Source: Rhizobium sp. BK602
GTDB taxonomy: Bacteria; Pseudomonadota; Alphaproteobacteria; Rhizobiales; Rhizobiaceae
DNA: 64,000 nucleotides
NCBI RefSeq assembly: GCF_014195095.1
Contig: NZ_JACIBC010000001.1
Location: 248,001-312,000, forward strand
Reading direction: 5' to 3'
The position numbers were made by a program, and so were the translations under genes. The notes beneath the pieces were generated by a model that was not told the origin of the DNA, made no database searches, and saw only the letters and a program-made list of their open reading frames with translations. Below, piece by piece: positions 22,973 through 30,519 of this stretch (the stretch's first letter is position 1; each line of letters begins with the position of its first letter).

Positions 22973-23268
22973 CATTGATGGACTGGATTGGACGCCTCGA
23001 CTGCTGCTTCGATCAATTCCTCCGCATAGGATAGAGCCGAGGCGGTGTCTTCACCGTCGAGTTTCAATTCCCGGCATTTTCTATGCATGGCTTTGCGGAT
23101 GTCAGCCAGCAAGGTCGCGTCGAGATCGACTTGGCCATCGTCAAAAACATGTGTCAGGGCGGACTGAGCGACAATTTCAAGGACTGCGACACGACCCTCG
23201 ATTTCTCCCATGGAGGGAATCGCATTCTTTTTCACGTGACGCTTGCAGTCGCGATGCGTGGTGAGCAT
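22972..23268 (-). CDS. Small helical protein of unknown function
   Basis: From ATG 23268, with GAGGAGA upstream at a good distance, the protein has 98 residues. The open frame extends 15 codons further but without a start signal. The sequence is polar and helical: EGRVAVLEIVAQSALTHVF, then LDATLLADIRKAMHRKCREL and TASALSYAEELIEAAVEA. It has two or three Cys/His near the N-terminus (HRDCKRH). It overlaps the 47-residue membrane protein gene by one base. No family is recognised; the pair may act together at the membrane (inference). Confidence 0.6.
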   Translation of the reverse strand: MLTTHRDCKRHVKKNAIPSMGEIEGRVAVLEIVAQSALTHVFDDGQVDLDATLLADIRKAMHRKCRELKLDGEDTASALSYAEELIEAAVEASNPVHQ

Positions 23269-23402
23269 TTTCGTAGGTCTCCTCTGCTGAGGCAGATAAC
23301 CAGCGAGAGGCAAAAAGGTTCAATCGAACTCAAGGAAAAACTGAATTAATACTGGAATGGCCGCTCCAGCGATATTGAGACCAACGAAATTTGCGGGGTG
23401 CC

Positions 23403-24374
23403 TCACTTCATCGGGCAAAGATTGGGGTCCGATAATACGTCCGCGCAGCGGGGAGAGCGGCGGAAATCGTCATAATAAAGCGTCCATTCCGTTGTGTCGG
23501 CAGCGCGATAGGGACCAAATTTAAAATATTGGTTCTTGCCCAGTCCTTTGTCGGCATGACCAATATGTCCCTTGACGGTGACGATCCATTTGTCATTCGC
23601 GAAAATCTCGATATGCCCCGTGCCGTCCGGGCCTGGCTTTGTATAGATGGCAAAGTCGATCCAGCCGGAATCCGGCGTCGGCAATTTGTTGCCGTGGTCG
23701 GTTATGGTGATGGCGCTCGTGCAGCCGGTGAATTCTTTGCCATCCGCTGTTCCCCAGTTGCCATCCGTGGCGACCAGCGCGCGCATCTGGTTGGTGTCCG
23801 ACCGGAACCAGACAGGTGTCTGATCGCCGTCGCAAGCTTTTGCTCCGTCATGGGAATAGGTCTTCGGTGGAGCGACATAGTTGGTCTCCACCGTTGCAAA
23901 TAGCTTGCCGTTATTCAGTCGCAGGGCCAGAAACGGACTGAAATCGCCCTCGGCTTTCGGCCCGATCTCGCGTTTCCATTGAGCGATGAGATAGCGATGA
24001 TCGCCTGTCGGGATAGGGTCGGCGAATTTAACCGCAAAGCCATACCAGACGCCTTGGTCATAGGGGACGCGATATTTCGTGCGCTCCCAAATCTCTGCTC
24101 TTTCGCTGCAGTTTGCCTTGCCAGGTGAGCAGAGCGGCTTGACGCTCAGTTTCAGCGCGCCGCTGCCCGTGCGCTTCACTTCCGATTGAAATTCGACCTT
24201 TCCAGCCTTTTGTTCGGCATTATCGCGGTAGTAGAGGTGACCATCCGGTGCGAAATCGCTGCCGTCGAAACCATCCCGGAGTACTAATTGAGCGGGTTCT
24301 TCGGCGAAGGCCGGTGTCATGGCACAGGTGCACGTGCAGGCCAGTATGGCAGGCAATGCATATTTTGCGTTCAT
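23403..24374 (-). CDS. Secreted polysaccharide lyase-like protein (heparin-lyase-type fold)
   Basis: Starting from ATG 24374 (AAAGGAG upstream) the protein has 323 residues; the frame extends further without a start. Residues 1-25 are a signal peptide (YALPAILACTCTCAMTPAFA). The mature region is a beta-jelly-roll type: LRDGFDGSDFAPDGHLYYRD, KRTGSGALKLSV, CSERAEIWERTKY, VWYGFAVKFADPIPTGDHRYLIAQWKRE, and a C-terminal YYDDFRRSPRCADVL. The ERAE, AQWK and FANDKW segments match the Polysacc_lyase (PF14099) family, which cleaves uronic-acid polymers. Six Cys in the mature part suggest disulphides. It is next to a glycosyltransferase gene, divergent. Confidence 0.65.
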   Translation of the reverse strand: MNAKYALPAILACTCTCAMTPAFAEEPAQLVLRDGFDGSDFAPDGHLYYRDNAEQKAGKVEFQSEVKRTGSGALKLSVKPLCSPGKANCSERAEIWERTKYRVPYDQGVWYGFAVKFADPIPTGDHRYLIAQWKREIGPKAEGDFSPFLALRLNNGKLFATVETNYVAPPKTYSHDGAKACDGDQTPVWFRSDTNQMRALVATDGNWGTADGKEFTGCTSAITITDHGNKLPTPDSGWIDFAIYTKPGPDGTGHIEIFANDKWIVTVKGHIGHADKGLGKNQYFKFGPYRAADTTEWTLYYDDFRRSPRCADVLSDPNLCPMK

Positions 24375-24693
24375 GACGAGCGGCTCCTTTGGTGGACATT
24401 TATGGAATGCTATCAATGACCTGTTCGCCTGCCGTGGGCAAGGGCGGTCATATGCGGAATGCGTCAGGCTGCATATTGTCATGGCATGGCGCCACAACCA
24501 TTGGCTGATAATTTTTGAATTTTCTATTCCACTTTAACCGCCTGTTAGACGCTTTCCAGTTCTTATGACTGCAAGTTGGGCTTGCCTGCGGATATCAATG
24601 CCCCGGACATGAAGGTTCGCCGCCGCAGCTTGAGGCAAGGATTCGATGTCGGTCATGATTAAAACCGGCTGAGAATTGCAGTTGGGGTTACCC
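24375..24693. other. Divergent intergenic region between lyase and glycosyltransferase genes
   Basis: This 319-base stretch lies between two divergently transcribed genes and should hold both promoters. I see no convincing open frame with a ribosome-binding site, no RNA gene and no strong hairpin. AT-rich patches near 24500-24540 are candidate promoter areas, but no clear -35/-10 pair can be assigned. Confidence 0.5.
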
Positions 24694-25857
24694 GTGAGCA
24701 ATGGAAACGCAGCCGGAGCGGCGGAGGGAGATCTCGCGCCGCGGCGAAAGATTGTCATTCTGACGTCGCATGTCTTTCTGCGAGGTTATCGCAAGGCGTC
24801 GGTCCATTTTGTCGCGTCCTGCTGGGCGGAGCAGGGGCACGATGTGCATTTCCTGACCTTGGGCCATAGCTGGCTGACTTGGTTGAAGGATCGCCGTCGG
24901 TTTCGGGCGTTGTCGCAATCCCAGGCGAACAGGTTTGAAACCGTTGCGCCGAACCTGCATGCGGGTGCCTATCTACCGCCATTGCATGCTTTCAGCTCCG
25001 GCAATCGAGCTTTGAATGCGGCAAATGCCCTATTCTTTCGCCTCTACGGCAAGTATCTCCCCACCTTTGCTCGCCGAGTCGTTGCCGCCGCGGATCTGGT
25101 GGTGATCGAAAGCGGCTCGGCTCTTTCCTTCTTTGACTATGCAAAGACGCTGAACTCCCGCGCGTGTACTCTCTATTTTTGTCGCGATCTGCTCCGTAGC
25201 GTTGGGGCGGCGCCGATATTACAGGACATGCAGGCGGCCGTGATTGGCCGCTTCGATACGGTGTGCGTACCGTCGGAGCGGCTTGGTGCCTTGCTGCCGT
25301 CGGGTGGCCGCCTGAGGGTCATTCCGCAGGGTGTCGATGCTCGCCTTTTCGACCGGCTGTATCCTTCTCCCTATTCCCCCGGCACTCACAATGCGGTCTC
25401 TGTCGGCAATATGTTGTTCGACGAGACGACGGTCGCTGCCATGGCGGCAGCCGCGCCGGATGTGAATTTCCATGTTTTTGGAGCCGGCTGGCGCGGTGTT
25501 GTGCCCGCGAATGTCGCTGCCTATGGCGAGCGTGATTTCGAAAGCATCGTGCCTTATCTGCAGCATGCTGATTTCGGTCTTGCGCCCTATCGCCTGACGG
25601 CGGATGAGATTTATCTGGCGGAATCAAGCCTCAAGCTAGCGCAATACAGCTATTGTGGTTTGCCGGTCCTTTTGCCCGATCTCATCCCTTTTCATCGTCC
25701 CAATGCCATTGCTTATCGCTTGAATGGGGAGACCGCTTGGCGTGAAAAGATCGATGCGGCGCTGGCCATGCGGCGCTCACCAGCTTTTCGCGAGGGGATT
25801 TTGACCTGGGATGATGTCGCTCGGCAAACACTGCACGCGGCCTTTGAGCCGACCTGA
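24694..25857 (+). CDS. GumK-like glucuronosyltransferase (GT70 type)
   Basis: The 387-residue protein (GTG 24694; a TTG at 24676 is an alternative) resembles GumK of Xanthomonas, which adds glucuronate from UDP-GlcA to a lipid-linked glycan at the inner membrane. Shared features: an N-terminal domain with TSHVFLRGYRKASVHFV; VVIESGSALSFFDYAK near residue 150, the likely catalytic region with Glu/Asp; NAVSVGNMLFDE near 240; FHVFGAGW near 260; YGERDFESIVPYLQHADFGLAPY near 285; and IYLAESSLKLAQYSYCGLPV near 315, the UDP-sugar site region. GumK identification is from remembered motif order, not a search. A flippase follows on the opposite strand and a TupA-like gene beyond it. Confidence 0.7.
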   Translation: MSNGNAAGAAEGDLAPRRKIVILTSHVFLRGYRKASVHFVASCWAEQGHDVHFLTLGHSWLTWLKDRRRFRALSQSQANRFETVAPNLHAGAYLPPLHAFSSGNRALNAANALFFRLYGKYLPTFARRVVAAADLVVIESGSALSFFDYAKTLNSRACTLYFCRDLLRSVGAAPILQDMQAAVIGRFDTVCVPSERLGALLPSGGRLRVIPQGVDARLFDRLYPSPYSPGTHNAVSVGNMLFDETTVAAMAAAAPDVNFHVFGAGWRGVVPANVAAYGERDFESIVPYLQHADFGLAPYRLTADEIYLAESSLKLAQYSYCGLPVLLPDLIPFHRPNAIAYRLNGETAWREKIDAALAMRRSPAFREGILTWDDVARQTLHAAFEPT

Positions 25858-25861
25858 GACC

Positions 25862-27370
25862 TCACGCTGGCGAGAGGAAGGCCATTAGACCATTAACCAG
25901 CGAGCGGGCGGGCCTGGGTAATCTGTCGCCGATTGCATCCAACAGCAACTGACCATCGCCAGGTGCCACGACGCGCAACATGCGCAGCACCAGCAAATAA
26001 GTGATCGCTCCGACTGGGATAGCCGTCGCGACGGCCGGTATTCCCTCCAGATAGTAGATGGCGATACCCGATGCCGCCGCGCAAATGACGGCGGCGGCCA
26101 TTGTCTTTATCAGAGCGCCAAACGGAATGACGACTTGTGAGCTCTTCCGAGCTGCCCAGGCGAGAAGGATGAAGGTCAGTATGCCGATCGTCGCGCGGGC
26201 GATTGCCGCACCTTCCAAGCCTGCCAGCGGCACCATCACGGCAAGCAGCAGCATGGTCGAAAGACCGCTCGTGATTTGTACGCGCAGCAACAGGATACTG
26301 CGTCCGGACGCCCCGATCATGCCCCACGCGATGACGGAGAGACCGGCCAGCCAGACGGAAGCGAGCAATATGGCCGCCGAAAGGACTGCCGGTTTGAAGT
26401 CATCGCCGAAGATGAGCGGCATCAGATCGGGCATGATTGCCGCGCCGCCGAGGCTGACGGGCAGCATGACGAGCGCCACGATGCGGATGACGCGCTGATA
26501 GACGAGTTGCAGCGCCGGGCGGTCTCCCTTTGCATGCCCGTCGGCGAAGTTGACGATCAAGGCCGGAGAGATTTGCAGCATGATCTGCTCGATCAATCCT
26601 GCAAGGCCGAGGCCAGCGGCGAAATAACCGACGGCGCTCGATGACAGGAAAAAGCCGAGAAACAGGAATTCGATGCGCGACAAGACGAGAATTTCGATGA
26701 GATCGCTCAACCACATATAGCGGCCATAGCGATGCATTTCCGGTGTCAATGCGTTGCCGGAGGCTGTGATGCTGCGGTCGACATAGTCGCGCAGCCGCAA
26801 TGCTTGCGGCAGGTAGCGCGCGATATAGCCGGCCAGCGCGCCCGTCGGGCCGAGCAGCCAAGCTCCAATGAAAACGAGCGGTATTTGCATCATGCCGCCG
26901 ATTACGGTGGTACGCGCGGTCTCTGCGAAACGATTGCGGCTGCGGGCGACGGCCGTCGAAAAGACATGAAAGGCGTAGCTCAGGAAGAGCAGGGCCGTCA
27001 TCACCCAGAACCAGGCATGGCGGGCATCGCGATGGACGTAGGTAATGGCGACGAAGATGATAATGCCAACGCCCACCATGAGAACCGAGATCATGAAACT
27101 GCGTAGTGCCGCACGCACCAATGCTTTCCATGCGTTTCCTTCGCCTGAAAGGCTGCCTGCGTTTCGCAGCAGCGTTTGCGGCAGTCCCATATCCGCCAGC
27201 GCGGCGGCGGATGTCGCAATCCAGAGCGCATAGGCAACCTTGCCGGAACCTGCCGGGCCCAGCAGGCGAGCGGCAATGACGCTGCTGGCGAAGCCGGCCG
27301 CGAGCGAAATCAGCGTCGCCGCCAAACTGATCAGCGAGCTTTTGAGAAGGTTGGACTCGGAGGCGCTCAT
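25862..27370 (-). CDS. Wzx-type polysaccharide flippase (MOP/PST superfamily)
   Basis: The 502-residue membrane protein (ATG 27370; three more codons are open upstream) has about 12-14 hydrophobic segments spread over its length. It begins SSLISLAATLISLAAGFASSV and contains the early ARLLGPAGSGKVAYALW motif typical of lipid-linked oligosaccharide flippases, and an LSRIEFLFLGFFLSSSAVGYFA segment near residue 230. Such proteins move undecaprenyl-linked repeat units across the inner membrane before polymerisation. It converges on the GumK-like gene (4-base gap) and diverges from the TupA-like gene, completing a small glycan locus without a visible polymerase. Confidence 0.75.
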   Translation of the reverse strand: MSASESNLLKSSLISLAATLISLAAGFASSVIAARLLGPAGSGKVAYALWIATSAAALADMGLPQTLLRNAGSLSGEGNAWKALVRAALRSFMISVLMVGVGIIIFVAITYVHRDARHAWFWVMTALLFLSYAFHVFSTAVARSRNRFAETARTTVIGGMMQIPLVFIGAWLLGPTGALAGYIARYLPQALRLRDYVDRSITASGNALTPEMHRYGRYMWLSDLIEILVLSRIEFLFLGFFLSSSAVGYFAAGLGLAGLIEQIMLQISPALIVNFADGHAKGDRPALQLVYQRVIRIVALVMLPVSLGGAAIMPDLMPLIFGDDFKPAVLSAAILLASVWLAGLSVIAWGMIGASGRSILLLRVQITSGLSTMLLLAVMVPLAGLEGAAIARATIGILTFILLAWAARKSSQVVIPFGALIKTMAAAVICAAASGIAIYYLEGIPAVATAIPVGAITYLLVLRMLRVVAPGDGQLLLDAIGDRLPRPARSLVNGLMAFLSPA

Positions 27371-27433
27371 GATAATCAATCATGAGGATAGTCTCATAAC
27401 CTTGTGTTAAAGGCAGACTGATACTTCTCGCCA

Positions 27434-28402
27434 GTGTTCCAATCGATATTTGAGACGACCGCCGTGACGGATAAGGCTGCCGATCGAGATGGATTTCTCA
27501 TTCCCGGATATTTGCAGAAGGGATTGGGCGAGCGTGCGCGCAACCTGCTTTGGCGATTGATGTCTCCGTTGCCGGACAAACCCTATTGTGCGCTCAAATA
27601 TCTCGTCATTCGCGGCAGGCTTCCCAACCTGTCATCACCGCAGACGTTCACAGAGAAGATCCAGGCTCGGAAGCTATACGACCGCAATCCACTATTTCCG
27701 CGCTTTGTCGACAAGGCTGGCGCCAAGGCGCTGATCGCCGAGCGGGTCGGCGATCAATATGTCATTCCGACGCAATGGGTCGGCACGGATCTTGCCGGCG
27801 TGGATTGGTCGAAGATCATCCTGCCTGTTGTCGTCAAGCCGACGCATGCAAGCGGTGTGGGTCGGTTTCTCTATGAGCGGAGCGACATCGATCGACTGCT
27901 TCATAGCAATCCTTCGGCGGAGTGGCTGGCGATCGATCATGCCGCCTACAACAGGGAGTGGGCCTATCGTCAGGTCGAGCGCCGCATCCTGGTCGAAACC
28001 ATGTTGCTGGCAAACGGGCGTGTTCCCTGGGATTATCGGCTTTTCACGTTCAACGGCAAGGTCTCGCATATCGAAGTGGACATCCGGGAGAGTGGACAGG
28101 GTTATTCCTGCAATTATACGCCGGACTGGCGTAAACTAGAGTTTTATGACCCAGACTATCTTGGTCTCTATCCGGGAGAGGTGCCACGGCCGGCACGGCT
28201 GGATGAGATGATTCACGTTGCCGAAACGATCGCTCACGATATCGATTTTGTCCGTGTCGACCTCTATGCGTCGGCCGATTGGGTTTATGTCGGTGAGTTG
28301 ACATTCTATCCCGGCGGCGGTTTCGAGGCCTTCGAGCCGAACGATTATGATTTGGTGTTGGGCGAGAAATGGCGGGTCGATTTTGAGATACCGAAGAGAT
28401 AG
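27434..28402 (+). CDS. TupA-like ATP-grasp protein
   Basis: The 322-residue product (GTG 27434; a GTG at 27464 is another possible start) fits the TupA-like ATP-grasp family. Motifs are PYCALKYLVIRGRLPNLSSPQTFTEKIQ near residue 45, LPVVVKPTHASGVG near 135 (the ATP-grasp Lys region), RILVETML near 180, DYRLFTFNGKVSHIEVD near 200 and DFVRVDLYASADWVYVGELTFYPGGGF near 265 with the metal-binding Asp/Glu/Gly. TupA of alkaliphilic Bacillus is linked to teichuronopeptide, a polyglutamate-glucuronate polymer, so ATP-dependent ligation of an amino compound to a uronic acid is a reasonable but unproven role. A UPF0303 gene follows after 57 bases. Confidence 0.7.
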   Translation: MFQSIFETTAVTDKAADRDGFLIPGYLQKGLGERARNLLWRLMSPLPDKPYCALKYLVIRGRLPNLSSPQTFTEKIQARKLYDRNPLFPRFVDKAGAKALIAERVGDQYVIPTQWVGTDLAGVDWSKIILPVVVKPTHASGVGRFLYERSDIDRLLHSNPSAEWLAIDHAAYNREWAYRQVERRILVETMLLANGRVPWDYRLFTFNGKVSHIEVDIRESGQGYSCNYTPDWRKLEFYDPDYLGLYPGEVPRPARLDEMIHVAETIAHDIDFVRVDLYASADWVYVGELTFYPGGGFEAFEPNDYDLVLGEKWRVDFEIPKR

Positions 28403-28459
28403 GTAGACAAATCACTTGGCCGCTTCCTGGCCAGCCGCTGAACTGAGAGGAATGATTTC

Positions 28460-28948
28460 ATGACGATCGAGGAAGACCTCAGCCGTATCGCGCTGCAGGA
28501 GGAGACGCTGCGTTTCGATGCTTTCGATCTCTCGACCGCCTGGGTGCTCGGCAAGTTGCTGCATGATCTTGCCAGCGAGCGCAATCTTGGGGTGGCGATC
28601 GATATCACGCTGCACTCGATGCCTGTCTTCTACAGTGCGTTGCCGGGGTCGACTCCCGACAATTCCGGCTGGATTCGGCGGAAGCGGAATATGGTATTGC
28701 GCTATTTCCGCAGCAGCTATGCCAGTACGCTCCATCTGCAAAAGCAGGGAAAGACGATCGAGGACAACGGGCTTTCAAGCGCCGATTTTGCGGCATCGGG
28801 CGGCAGCTTCCCGATCCTCGTCAATGGTACGGGATGTATCGGAGCCGTGACCGTATCCGGCCTGCCGCAGCGCGAAGACCATAACCTCGTGGTCGAGGCT
28901 TTGGCGCTTACGCTCGGCCACGAGCTGCACAATCTCAGCCTGTCGTAA
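28460..28948 (+). CDS. UPF0303 family protein (HbpS-like fold)
   Basis: The 162-residue protein matches the UPF0303 family: AFDLSTAWVLGKLLHDLASERNLGVAIDITLHSMPVFYSALPGSTPDN near residues 20-68, then WIRRKRNMVLRYFRSSY and a C-terminal GGSFPILVNGTGCIGAVTVSGLPQREDHNLVVEAL. The fold is shared with heme-binding HbpS proteins, and databases label some members heme-degrading, but that function is not demonstrated by sequence. Start ATG 28460 follows GAGAGG. It is in line with the TupA-like gene and ends before a strong bidirectional terminator. Confidence 0.75.
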   Translation: MTIEEDLSRIALQEETLRFDAFDLSTAWVLGKLLHDLASERNLGVAIDITLHSMPVFYSALPGSTPDNSGWIRRKRNMVLRYFRSSYASTLHLQKQGKTIEDNGLSSADFAASGGSFPILVNGTGCIGAVTVSGLPQREDHNLVVEALALTLGHELHNLSLS

Positions 28949-28952
28949 AAGG

Positions 28953-28990
28953 CAGTCGCGGCGCCCGGCCTGAAACGGGCGCCGCGACTG
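28953..28990. terminator. Bidirectional terminator between convergent genes
   Basis: CAGTCGCGGCGCCCG at 28953-28967 is perfectly complementary to 28976-28990 around an 8-base loop, giving a 15-bp stem. A-rich sequence (TAAAAGG) on the left provides the T-run for the leftward gene, and TTAT follows on the right. It lies between the UPF0303 gene and the AGE isomerase gene, which converge here. Confidence 0.85.
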
Positions 28991-28993
28991 TTA

Positions 28994-30250
28994 TCAGATC
29001 TTTCCGCCGGCTTCGGCGATGACTTTGGTCAGACTGCCGGTTGCCGGGAAGAGCGGGATCAGGCAGGCCTGCAAGGCATGGTAAATATCACCCTTGCCCG
29101 GAAAAAGCGTGTGGGCAGGAACAAGCGTCTCCGTCAGCTCCTCATGCCAGCCGCCATTCTCATGGTCGATGAAGTGGCGCGCGACGACGCCCCAAATCTT
29201 GCGGTAGCTGGCCTCGTGGAAGTCACTCGGCAGATGTTCATTGAGGTAGTGCGCGGCGCCGGCGCCTTCGGATGCGGGCCACCATAGCTTGTTGCGCTTT
29301 GCCGGTGCGTCGGACCAATCGAGCGTATAAAAGAATCCGCTCCTATCGTTGTCCCATCCGAGCGACATGGATTGGGAAAAGAGGCCCTTCGCCGCATCCG
29401 GCATCCAGTCGTGGCGCCGACCGCCAAGCGACCAGAGCTGCAGGATAAGGCGTGCCCATTCCAGCCAATGCCCCGGCGTCGTGCCTGACGGACGGAACAT
29501 CTCGTTGCCGCGGTAATCCTTGTCGAGTTCCCAGTCGGCGTTGAAATGCTCGGCGACGCGCCAGCCGACGGAACCGGCGGAACGGCGGATGACGAGATCG
29601 GCGATGCTCTCGGCCTTATCGAGATAGCTCTTGTCGCCAGTCGCTTCGAAAGCGGCCATAAGCGCCTCGGTCAGATGCATGTTGGAATTCTGGCCGCGAT
29701 AGCTGCCGCCATCGATCGGCGACCAATCCCGATTGAACTCCTCGGCGATGGCGCCGTGCTTGTCTTCCCAGAATTTCGTGTTCAGGATCTCGGTGACATC
29801 GGCGAGCATGCCGTCGGCGAGGGGATGGCCGATCGTCTTCGCCGACGAGGCTGCGAGCAGCACGAAAGCGTGGCCATAGCCCTGTTTGCTGGCGTCGACC
29901 GGGCCGTCGTTGTTGAGCGACCAGACATAACCGCCATGCTCGGCATCACGATGATGCTTCCAGAGATACTCCATGCCGTGATCGACGATGTCTTCCGAGC
30001 CGGGTCGGCCAAGCAGCGAGCCGATCGAGAAGCAATGGATCATGCGCGCGGTCGAATGGATGCCGCGTACGGGATTGATTGCATCCAGCGGTTTGCCGGC
30101 GTCATCCATATCGTAAAATCCGCCCTTCGGATTGACGGCACGATATTGGAAGAAATCAAAAAGCGCGCTCGCCTGGTCGAGCAGCCAGCGCCGATGGTAG
30201 GCACGCGTGCTCCAATTTCCAAGAGCGGCGGTTTCACGCTGTATGCTCAT
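28994..30250 (-). CDS. AGE-family sugar isomerase/epimerase
   Basis: Starting from ATG 30250, with AGGAGA upstream, the protein has 418 residues. It has the (alpha/alpha)6-barrel signatures of the N-acylglucosamine 2-epimerase/YihS superfamily: GGFYDMDDAGKPLD near residue 40, STARMIHCFSIG near 65, YGHAFVLLAASS near 125, RGQNSNMHLTEALMAAFEATGD near 180, GTTPGHWLEWARLIL near 245, WWPASEGAGAAHYL near 315 and GDIYHALQACLIPL near the end. The conserved His residues in GHWLEW and DIYHAL are the likely proton donors/acceptors. Members interconvert mannose/fructose, sulfoquinovose/sulfofructose or related sugars; the exact substrate cannot be told. It is transcribed divergently from metH. Confidence 0.8.
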   Translation of the reverse strand: MSIQRETAALGNWSTRAYHRRWLLDQASALFDFFQYRAVNPKGGFYDMDDAGKPLDAINPVRGIHSTARMIHCFSIGSLLGRPGSEDIVDHGMEYLWKHHRDAEHGGYVWSLNNDGPVDASKQGYGHAFVLLAASSAKTIGHPLADGMLADVTEILNTKFWEDKHGAIAEEFNRDWSPIDGGSYRGQNSNMHLTEALMAAFEATGDKSYLDKAESIADLVIRRSAGSVGWRVAEHFNADWELDKDYRGNEMFRPSGTTPGHWLEWARLILQLWSLGGRRHDWMPDAAKGLFSQSMSLGWDNDRSGFFYTLDWSDAPAKRNKLWWPASEGAGAAHYLNEHLPSDFHEASYRKIWGVVARHFIDHENGGWHEELTETLVPAHTLFPGKGDIYHALQACLIPLFPATGSLTKVIAEAGGKI

Positions 30251-30448
30251 GTCATTCTCCTGAGGTTTCATTGCCATAAGCCCTATAGCGCCGCCTCAAA
30301 GCGCTGTCATGACATAATGAAATGAAACGCTGTTGGTTGCCTCCCGTTATTCCCCATCTGTCGAAATTTTGGACTGTCTGCTCCGGCATTCTTCAAGAGG
30401 GGACGGGCCTGGAAGCATTGTTCTTGCCCTGGCGATGTATGAGGTGTA

Positions 30449-30477
30449 GATATGTTGACATAAACATATCTTTATGT
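30449..30477 (+). promoter_or_regulatory. Two overlapping palindromes upstream of metH (operator candidate)
   Basis: GATATGTT at 30449-30456 and AACATATC at 30463-30470 form a perfect 8-bp inverted repeat with 6-base spacer. ACATAAA at 30458-30464 and TTTATGT at 30471-30477 form a second perfect 7-bp repeat, also with a 6-base spacer, interlocking with the first. The block lies 43 bases before the metH start. ArsR-family regulators of the SAM cycle (SahR) use AT-rich palindromes in front of methionine genes; that assignment is a suggestion. Confidence 0.6.
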
Positions 30478-30519
30478 GATCTGGATGCGAAGTCGCAATC
30501 AGGCCAGAGGAATTCGCTT

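Noticed and set aside
30322..30519. Extended N-terminus of MetH
   Set aside because: The extension covers the palindromic operator region and lacks MetH-like sequence; ATG 30520 has AGAGG and matches the family start.
30251..30519. Cobalamin or SAM riboswitch before metH
   Set aside because: I looked for the B12-box and SAM-II type pseudoknot patterns and saw none; only the overlapping palindromes stand out.
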